The notes under the pieces: model-generated
Told to the model about the DNA's origin: nothing
The model's input: the letters and a program-made list of their open reading frames with translations, nothing else
Databases searched by the model: none
Program-made: the position numbers and the translations under genes
Origin: Saprospiraceae bacterium
GTDB lineage: Bacteria > Bacteroidota > Bacteroidia > Chitinophagales > Saprospiraceae
Reading direction: 5' to 3'
Assembly (NCBI GenBank): GCA_016710625.1
Contig: JADJVK010000038.1
Span: 1-19,281 of the forward strand
DNA length: 19,281 bases
In this document: in pieces, positions 14,101 to 19,281 of the stretch
How the letters are laid out: the number at the start of each line of letters is the position of its first letter
Numbering within the stretch: the first letter of the stretch is position 1

Positions 14101-15895
14101 GAATTTAAAAATCCAAAATGAGAATAACGAATATTTGCTTCTGAATGGATTTTATGTTCCTGATTCAAAATCAGTGAAACCAAATGTACTCTCAAAATAT
14201 GAGCCTAACTCCTATAAAGCAGATTTTGAAATAAGTAATTATCCTCTTGCTGCACTGGAATATTTTATTCCGACAGGAATTCATAATACAGTTGGAAATG
14301 TAAGTGGAAATCTAAGTCTTTTTGGCAAAGCTAGTGACCAACCTAACATAAATGGTAAAGTTAAAATAGATAAAGCATCAACTGTAATCACTTACATTAA
14401 TACAAAATACACAATTGACAATCAATATGTTACAATAGACAATTTCAATATTGATGCTTCAAATGCAATTTTGAAAGATACATTAGGAAATATTGGAAAA
14501 GTATATGGCGGCATCAAACACGACCATTTAAGAGATTTCAAGTTAGAAGTGAACCTTCAAAGTCCAAAAATCATTGCTTTGAACACTACCAAAAAAGAGA
14601 ATCCACAATATTATGGATATGGTATCGGAAATATTGAAGCGACATTTAGTGGTCCATTTAATAAAACGGATATTGGTATTGTAGCAAAAGCAACAAAAGG
14701 TACAAAAATGTATATCCCAATTGGAACCAACGTAGATGCATCTATATCAAATTTTGTGAAATTCAAACAAAAACCAAGTGTATTTAATATAGAGCCAGAC
14801 AGTCCTAAAAGGTCAAAATCAAATGAACAAAAAGGGATTAGTTTGGATATGGAGTTAAGTATTGATACTGATTCTGAGATTCAGTTGCTCTTTGATGAAG
14901 AAAAAGGTGACATCATCAAAGGTAGAGGAAGGGCTGATATTCAGATACTTATACCTCGTTCAGGCAGATTGAGTATGTATGGCAATTACAATATAGAATC
15001 TGGCGATTATTTATTTACTTTATATAATTTTTTCAATAAACCATTTAATATCAAAAAGGGTGGCTCCATTCAATGGACAGGTGATCCTTTTGAAGCAAAT
15101 ATCAGTATAGATGCAGATTATAAGTCTATTAGCACAGCTCCTTACAATTTGATTTCTAATTATCTAATTTCTGATGATGGATTAGCTGAAGCAAGAAGGT
15201 CAACACAAGTTGAATTAATCTTATTTTTAAAAGGAAAGTTGTTAAAACCAGATATTCAATTTGATATAAAATTACCCAATTTACCTATTGGAAATTTAAA
15301 AACCATTGTTGATCAACAATTAAACCTCTTGAAACAAGATCAAAATGAAATGAATCGTCAGGTATTTGGGTTGATTATTGCCGGTACTTTTTTGACGACC
15401 AATGAAAACAATCCTATACAAGTTTCTACTGTAACAAACACAGGATTCAACACCGTTTCCGAAATGGTTTCAAATCAATTATCGAGGTTTATATCTGATA
15501 TATTATCTGGGTCAATAACGGATAATTCCTTTATTTCAGGTATTGATTTTAATATGAAATATATATATGACACCGGAGTTTTCAATACAACTGCCACTCG
15601 AAAATCAGACGAATTTGAAATCAGGCCCAAAGTCAACTTTTTCAATGATAGAGTTACATTGAACTATGGTTTTGTAACGGGTAGCAATATCGTTAATACA
15701 GGAAGTTACAACAATCATGATGTTTCCCTTGATTTTCAGATTACCAATGATAATAAGTTGAGATTGAGAGTTTATTACAAAGGGGATCAATATTTAAATG
15801 GTGTTCCTCGAAAAAGAGCTGGTGTAGGTTTTACTTACCGTGAAGAATTTGATAAATTTGGAAAAACTGAAAAAACAAATGGTACCAAAAATTAA
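11126..15895 (+). CDS. tamB: TamB-like translocation and assembly module protein (AsmA/DUF490 superfamily)
   Basis: TamB-type proteins are anchored in the inner membrane and span the periplasm as a long hydrophobic beta-groove. They serve outer-membrane protein assembly and, as shown for the family, lipid transport to the outer membrane. This frame codes for 1589 residues: a membrane segment FFIFLYFLLNNPW at the very start, hundreds of short beta-strand repeats rich in Asn, Asp and Lys, and a C-terminal TamB/DUF490 region from about residue 1065 (NINGKVKIDKASTVITYIN, GIGNIEATFSGPFNKTDI, GRGRADIQILIPRSGRLSMYGNYNI). The C-terminus, RAGVGFTYREEFDKF, resembles Bacteroidota TamB. The coordinate given is the first canonical codon, a TTG, but it falls inside the membrane segment. 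The frame is open from 11012 and supplies the expected basic flank RRYLGVV, so translation very likely starts upstream at a non-standard codon. The lipoprotein gene overlaps its 3' end. Confidence 0.88.
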   Translation: MLFFIFLYFLLNNPWVQKKLIEKTMAFLHDKLKTEIRIGNTKIDILNRVVLEDVYIEDLQKDTILNASKIKLNFNLSPFKLLLGKYEIEEISLEDVYFKMQKNEGNEKYNFQFILDAFKSKSQSTKKNDIDFNINDIYLSRFHFIKNSIVGGQKIDAYIEDGVVHINKLDFDKEIIDIRSVDLRRPFIGFDDFTAKPLPFVKKDTIKPSLKDTNSLKIIVRNFNMKDGHFIYNDYHRSPVKTTPKDEIDYQHLDIYKIQIDIDDFVVQDQNYSGKLNKLAFQNSTGFVLNKLESNQVIVNSRSASLNNCKLVTSTSEIGDTLNFKYKSYVDFLHFNDNVIMNGKFKNSKVSVKDVVEFAPHLRTVSLFNNNLDKIFFFNGNLFGKVNNLSGKNLDISMLHENFKFQGEFYSRNFAEKDQEVLNLKINQLSTSSDFLQKIVPDLKNNPTIGRLGKINLNGRFDGFFADFVAQCNLNTDLGKAALDVRMDLLEGAKNAKYSGNIEFDNFELGKLLNDNKIGKISTKVKISDGAGFATPNGTSNLNGVVKSLEFNNFIYENINLNGQLKNKQFVGKFDIKNDIADVVFNGNVNFENKIPTLDFVADINKLDLLKTKFTNENFEISTKLKVNFTGDKLSNIDGNLLAKNIQLTDKTSGNVYKIDSLSYVSSLGNNNQISKILLNSDLINASFKGDFNPDKIINSLLIVLQKNYPGFYNRLKLNAPDTTTKIVQNFDYQIEMKDSKNFMKLLKLDLDSVTNFKMSGYFDSETEIFLANVDLEKIKYQNFLFDDCALKFSNKEKLGDALFILRHLQVGNIHFAPIFSNFYFDKDSINFALNSANFNSILDNLNLNGKMYLVDTSSYLLSFSPSDLRILEKNWEIKDGNFIKFNKEEIDTRNFVLTYLDRTITLTSINKGKGLELYLKNLDIHYLDDVWKYDELEFAGKYNLKITAKNLFDLNQLSLVGDMDTFKINKRNFGKISLSATMKDLSQPVFANLKIQNENNEYLLLNGFYVPDSKSVKPNVLSKYEPNSYKADFEISNYPLAALEYFIPTGIHNTVGNVSGNLSLFGKASDQPNINGKVKIDKASTVITYINTKYTIDNQYVTIDNFNIDASNAILKDTLGNIGKVYGGIKHDHLRDFKLEVNLQSPKIIALNTTKKENPQYYGYGIGNIEATFSGPFNKTDIGIVAKATKGTKMYIPIGTNVDASISNFVKFKQKPSVFNIEPDSPKRSKSNEQKGISLDMELSIDTDSEIQLLFDEEKGDIIKGRGRADIQILIPRSGRLSMYGNYNIESGDYLFTLYNFFNKPFNIKKGGSIQWTGDPFEANISIDADYKSISTAPYNLISNYLISDDGLAEARRSTQVELILFLKGKLLKPDIQFDIKLPNLPIGNLKTIVDQQLNLLKQDQNEMNRQVFGLIIAGTFLTTNENNPIQVSTVTNTGFNTVSEMVSNQLSRFISDILSGSITDNSFISGIDFNMKYIYDTGVFNTTATRKSDEFEIRPKVNFFNDRVTLNYGFVTGSNIVNTGSYNNHDVSLDFQITNDNKLRLRVYYKGDQYLNGVPRKRAGVGFTYREEFDKFGKTEKTNGTKN

Positions 15896-16445
15896 ATTTG
15901 GCATTTTATTATTAGTTAGCATACTTTTTTTTAGTAATTGTGCTTCAAAAAAAACTATTACCAATTGTAAAACAATAGGGAAAGTTGTTGATTTAAAGGG
16001 AAAAGATGGCTGTAATCTATTAATTGAAATAGGCAACAAAAGATATAAACCAATTTTTCAAGTGCCAAAACCAGAATTAGAAAATGAAGCTTTGATTTCA
16101 TTAGATTTCAATCAAGCAAATGGAGTGATGTCCACTTGTCCCTCTGAAAGTGGCAGTATTTTGGTTAACTGTATTAAAATTATTAAAAATCCATGTCCTA
16201 AATTTATATCAATCAATGACTTACCTTGGCTAAGTGATTTAAAACAAAAAATGAGACCACAAAAAATTACTTATTATCAGAATGAAATGGATGAAGATAT
16301 TTTTGTGTTGGATATGGGAAAATATAAATATCTCTATAACTGTAAAGGAATCCTAGATTGTACTGCTGCCACTGATGATGTAAAAAGTGACTGTTATGTA
16401 AAGTTTGCTTCAATGAAAAATGGTGCAACACTTTTTAATCAATAA
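15879..16445 (+). CDS. Cysteine-rich lipoprotein of unknown function
   Basis: I place the start at ATG 15879, giving 188 residues. The N-terminus MVPKIKFGILLLVSILFF followed by SNC-ASKK is a lipoprotein signal with the lipidated cysteine at 21. An upstream GTG at 15840 would put 13 extra residues before the signal and is unlikely. The mature protein has about nine further cysteines, with the recognisable stretches CKTIGKVVDLKGKDGCNLLIEIG and YLYNCKGILDCTAATDD. I do not recognise the family with confidence; the N-terminal segment resembles Bacteroidota lipoproteins carrying a VxDLxGxDGCxxLIEL motif. It overlaps tamB by 17 bases, and its stop overlaps the pnuC ATG by one base (TAATG), so the three are translationally coupled. 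The function may be in the envelope with TamB; this is inference. Confidence 0.8.
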   Translation: MVPKIKFGILLLVSILFFSNCASKKTITNCKTIGKVVDLKGKDGCNLLIEIGNKRYKPIFQVPKPELENEALISLDFNQANGVMSTCPSESGSILVNCIKIIKNPCPKFISINDLPWLSDLKQKMRPQKITYYQNEMDEDIFVLDMGKYKYLYNCKGILDCTAATDDVKSDCYVKFASMKNGATLFNQ

Positions 16446-17086
16446 TGAATATTTTTGACATAAAATATATTGCATTTGAATGGCAAAACTACCAAATGAG
16501 TTGGTTAGAATTGCTAGGTACGATATTTGGATTTTGGGCAGTTTGGCTTTCAGGTAAAGAAAAAATCAGTAGTTGGCTTTTAGGAATTATCAATGTTATA
16601 CTGTTTTTTCTATTATTTTATCAATTGCAGCTCTATTCAGATATGCTTTTGCAAATCTTTTTTTTCATCACTAATATTTATGGATATTTTGCATGGTCGA
16701 AGAAAAAAGAGAACCACTCCTTTGATTTACCCATTACCAATATTTCAAATCGGCAAATGCTACTTTATTCAATAATTATAGTATGCGGAACAATTTTCGG
16801 AGGGAAATTTATTGTATTGCTTCCAGAAATACTTCCTTCAATATTTAAATTACCATCAGCATTTCCATTTGCAGATACTTTTGTATTATTTGGAAGTATA
16901 ATAGCTCAATTATTATTGACAAGAAAAAAAATAGAAAATTGGCTTTTGTGGATTTTAGTAGATATTACAGCCTGTATTATCTATTACCAAAAAGGGGCAA
17001 TTTTATTAACTCTTGAGTTTTTTATCTTTATCGTCATTGCAACTTTTGGCTATATAAATTGGAGAAATAGGATGAAAATACAATAA
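16445..17086 (+). CDS. pnuC: Nicotinamide riboside transporter PnuC
   Basis: PnuC carries nicotinamide riboside across the inner membrane for NAD synthesis by facilitated diffusion, with trapping by phosphorylation inside. The 213-residue protein is almost entirely hydrophobic helices, about seven by eye, as in the family. Diagnostic stretches are SSWLLGIINVILFFLLFYQLQLYSDMLLQ, the ITNIYGYFAW motif, and the C-terminal SIIAQLLLTRKKIENWLLWILVDI, where WxxW and Asp match the substrate-site signature. ATG 16445 overlaps the stop of the lipoprotein gene. Met18 (16496) is a possible shorter start. No riboswitch or NrtR-like site can be placed because there is no gap. It converges on the GH97 gene with no base between the stop codons. 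Confidence 0.93.
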   Translation: MNIFDIKYIAFEWQNYQMSWLELLGTIFGFWAVWLSGKEKISSWLLGIINVILFFLLFYQLQLYSDMLLQIFFFITNIYGYFAWSKKKENHSFDLPITNISNRQMLLYSIIIVCGTIFGGKFIVLLPEILPSIFKLPSAFPFADTFVLFGSIIAQLLLTRKKIENWLLWILVDITACIIYYQKGAILLTLEFFIFIVIATFGYINWRNRMKIQ

Positions 17087-19069
17087 TTATTTCCCTTTTG
17101 TGATGATTTTTGCACAGAATCCACCACCTGGAGCCATATATAACTTTGAAATTTTCTTATTATTTATTGGTAAAACTTCCTTTTTGTAATCAGTTGCATT
17201 TTTGTAAGCATTTACTCCATCTTTAAATATTGTCATTTCAAAACTTCCTTTTGGTAAAAATGAAAAATCAATATTAACTTCTCTTGGTGTCCAGTCATTC
17301 AAACCACCGATAAACCATTGGTCTTTATATTTTTTAGCTTCAATGATATAATTCCCCACTTTCGCTGCTAAAACAATTGTTGTATCCCATTGAACAGGAA
17401 TTGTATTGATAAATTCTAATGTTTCGATTTCTAATTCATAGCTAGATGGGCTATCAGAAAGGCTTTGCATCCCAGTTTCATAGATAATGTACATACCTAG
17501 TTGCTGGCATCTTGTACCCAAACTCATTGGTTTTATTGAGTTAACACGATAATCATCCTTTGTGGCATTATTTAAAGCACCTGGAGCATAATCCATTGGT
17601 CCACATAACATTCTGCTATATGGCAAAATGACCGCTTGCTCAGGGTCTGCAAATTGACCATCCACTTTATCATAGGCTAATCCTGCAACACTTTCCATAC
17701 TCAATAAATTGGGATAGGTCCTTTCTAAACCAGCTGGTTTGGGGAAATCATGAAGAACAACCAATAATTTCAAATCAGCACAAGTTGAAATGATGCTTTC
17801 AATCATGTTATTAGCCGTCTGATCTTCTCTTAATATTTGGTCAATTTTAATTCCAACTACACCCCACTCTTTTAATGTTTTCAATTTTCCATGAAAATCA
17901 TCAATTAAATCAGGAAAACTAACATTTACAAATAAACCAATTTTTTTCTCTTGCGAATATCTACAAAGATCAGCTATATCAAGAGATTCAATAGCTTTTA
18001 ATGGGTTATTATTCTGATACCATCCCGAATCAATTGTTATATAATCGAATCCAAAATTTTCTGCAAAATCAATATAATATAAATAAGTATTCGTATTTCT
18101 CCCAACTTTGAAATTCACGCCAATCAAATTCAAATTGTGCCATTTATCCCAAATGTATTTTCCAGGTTTTATCCAACTACAATCTTTTATCTTTTTATCT
18201 TCAGCCAACAAATACACCAATTGATTGCTTATCAAATCTTTATCAGTGTTAGATACACCAAATATTCTCCAAGGCAATTCTCTACTACCTTTGGTAGCTG
18301 CAATAAAATTTTCATTTTTTGTTGGAAAATACAAACTATAATCTTGTAGTTCATTTTTTTCAGGTTCATTAATATTTCTTACAACCTTTGGAAAAACAGC
18401 ATTAAACTTCCCCTTACCTAAATGATCCAAACTCATTCCTGGATAATCATGAACATTGGATTCTGTAATAAAAAACTTTTGCTCAGAAGTGTCATTTGTG
18501 AAAAATAATGCTGGGCAATTAATTAATAAATGTTTAGGCAAAATATTATTTGGATAATAATCAAAAGTGCTTTCATTTCCACTAAAAAAGTCATTAGATG
18601 ATTTTGCAAAAACACTTCCCTTCTTATTGACAGTAAAATTTAGCAACTCATCTTTTATAAGAATGTTGTCCTTAAAATTTAGTAAAAATCTGTAAGCTAA
18701 TCCATTATTGAATAATCGAAATTCAATACTCAAATTTTCTTCAAAATCAAGAATAACTTGCTGATAATTGTTGGGAATTAGTTTATTTTTGTAGGAGAAA
18801 ACTGGTGTAATCTTTTCATTTACAGCCGAATAAGATGCATTTATGAAATGCAAATTTTTATGTAACAAGCCATAATCCTTAATATTCATGCCAATTTCCA
18901 CATTGGAAACGATCAATTCCCCTTCATTAAATATATCAAAAGTTAAATTAGGTTGAGTATTGATAATAGCCTCCAAATTTCCATTGGGGGATACAATTCT
19001 TATCTCCTTGCTATTGGCTGTCAGACTAAAAGATAGTAAAAACAGACTAAAAAAATACTTATAAATCAT
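17087..19069 (-). CDS. Glycoside hydrolase family 97, retaining type (alpha-galactosidase-like)
   Basis: GH97 enzymes cleave alpha-glucosides (SusB, inverting) or alpha-galactosides (BT1871, retaining) in the periplasm. I place the start at ATG 19069, giving 660 residues with signal peptide MIYKYFFSLFLLSFSLTANS; the frame also has a TTG at 19099. The N-terminal beta-sandwich (EIRIVSPNGNLEAII, FRLFNNGLAYRF) is followed by a TIM barrel with YITIDSGWY, VVGIKIDQILREDQ, LLSMESVAG and ILPYSRMLCGPMDYAPGAL, all typical of GH97. Asp410 in GIKID sits where the retaining nucleophile lies, and Glu459 in SMESVAG where the family's acid/base Glu lies. I therefore favour a retaining enzyme; the sugar is not certain. 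Its ATG is 16 bases after the preceding stop, so the two are likely cotranscribed. No T9SS domain is seen. Confidence 0.88.
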   Translation of the reverse strand: MIYKYFFSLFLLSFSLTANSKEIRIVSPNGNLEAIINTQPNLTFDIFNEGELIVSNVEIGMNIKDYGLLHKNLHFINASYSAVNEKITPVFSYKNKLIPNNYQQVILDFEENLSIEFRLFNNGLAYRFLLNFKDNILIKDELLNFTVNKKGSVFAKSSNDFFSGNESTFDYYPNNILPKHLLINCPALFFTNDTSEQKFFITESNVHDYPGMSLDHLGKGKFNAVFPKVVRNINEPEKNELQDYSLYFPTKNENFIAATKGSRELPWRIFGVSNTDKDLISNQLVYLLAEDKKIKDCSWIKPGKYIWDKWHNLNLIGVNFKVGRNTNTYLYYIDFAENFGFDYITIDSGWYQNNNPLKAIESLDIADLCRYSQEKKIGLFVNVSFPDLIDDFHGKLKTLKEWGVVGIKIDQILREDQTANNMIESIISTCADLKLLVVLHDFPKPAGLERTYPNLLSMESVAGLAYDKVDGQFADPEQAVILPYSRMLCGPMDYAPGALNNATKDDYRVNSIKPMSLGTRCQQLGMYIIYETGMQSLSDSPSSYELEIETLEFINTIPVQWDTTIVLAAKVGNYIIEAKKYKDQWFIGGLNDWTPREVNIDFSFLPKGSFEMTIFKDGVNAYKNATDYKKEVLPINNKKISKLYMAPGGGFCAKIITKGK

Positions 19070-19085
19070 CGGTTCAGGTAAAATC

Positions 19086-19281
19086 CTAATGCTGAACAAT
19101 TACCTTTTTGGTTTTCACATTTCCATTTTCTGATAATCTAATATAATGCATTCCATTATTTAAATCATAAGTATCAATTGGAATTTCCAAAACGTACATA
19201 TTCGGTTCTTGCTCTAAATTATTGACTAAGGTATGAATAATTTTTCCATCTTCACTCATTAATTCCACATTTACTTTTGTT
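19086..19281 (-). CDS. C-terminal end of a T9SS-exported protein (partial, 5' end outside window)
   Basis: The frame enters from the right edge and ends at TAA 19086-19088, giving 64 visible residues. TKVNVELMSEDGKIIHTL, YDLNNGMHYIRLSENG and the final KTKKVIVQH form a type A T9SS sorting domain, with the usual DLxxGxYxxR pattern. The bulk of the protein, and so its function, is beyond the window. An apparent GTG at 19268 is internal, since the frame is open above it. With the GH97 gene 16 bases downstream on the same strand it probably belongs to a carbohydrate-degradation operon, but nothing in the visible part confirms that. Confidence 0.85.
   Translation of the reverse strand, partial: TKVNVELMSEDGKIIHTLVNNLEQEPNMYVLEIPIDTYDLNNGMHYIRLSENGNVKTKKVIVQH

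Noticed and set aside
15840..15878. GTG start extending the lipoprotein by 13 residues
   Set aside because: It would place a charged stretch before the lipoprotein signal; ATG 15879 gives a standard signal sequence.

Overview
The window is AT-rich DNA from a member of the Bacteroidota. The phylum call rests on three things. There are two C-terminal sorting domains of the type IX secretion system. Several promoters match the phylum's -7 element TAnnTTTG. The protein types also fit: a Bacteroidota-type TamB, a DUF1460 amidase-like protein, a GH97 glycosidase and a DUF6428 protein. No genus can be named from the sequence. There are no tRNA or rRNA genes, insertion sequences, CRISPR arrays or prophage genes.

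Layout: (1) 1-3478, minus strand: smc, lacking only its last codons at the window edge. (2) 3479-3861: a gene-free gap that appears to hold a ~200-nt small RNA on the plus strand, with a strong promoter and an intrinsic terminator. (3) 3862-5169 minus: tilS, divergent from fabD (5255-6139 plus). (4) 6141-7593 minus: a small arsenic operon in the order arsR, DUF6428 protein, arsC. It has no efflux pump, and an 11-bp inverted repeat abuts the arsR start codon. A cysteine-rich tail (CCVPGSGCC) lies in the -1 frame just past the DUF6428 stop. (5) 7704-7743: a strong hairpin terminator. (6) 7760-9699 minus: a secreted T9SS-sorted protein broken in two by a one-base frameshift. (7) 9920-17086 plus: a DUF1460 secreted protein, xseB, a giant TamB-like protein with no canonical start codon, a lipoprotein and pnuC. 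Most of these genes touch or overlap. (8) 17087-19281 minus: the C-terminal end of a T9SS-exported protein followed by a GH97 glycosidase, probably an operon entering from beyond the window.

How it fits together: most genes are housekeeping (chromosome organisation, tRNA-Ile lysidinylation, fatty acid synthesis, envelope biogenesis, NAD precursor uptake). The accessory parts are the arsenic operon, the two T9SS cargo proteins and the glycosidase. The most unusual points are the candidate small RNA, the pump-less ars operon with its out-of-frame cysteine tail, the missing tamB start, and promoters placed so close to the ATG of smc, tilS and perhaps arsR that the mRNAs may be leaderless. Two likely one-base losses about 2.2 kb apart could be real mutations or sequencing errors.
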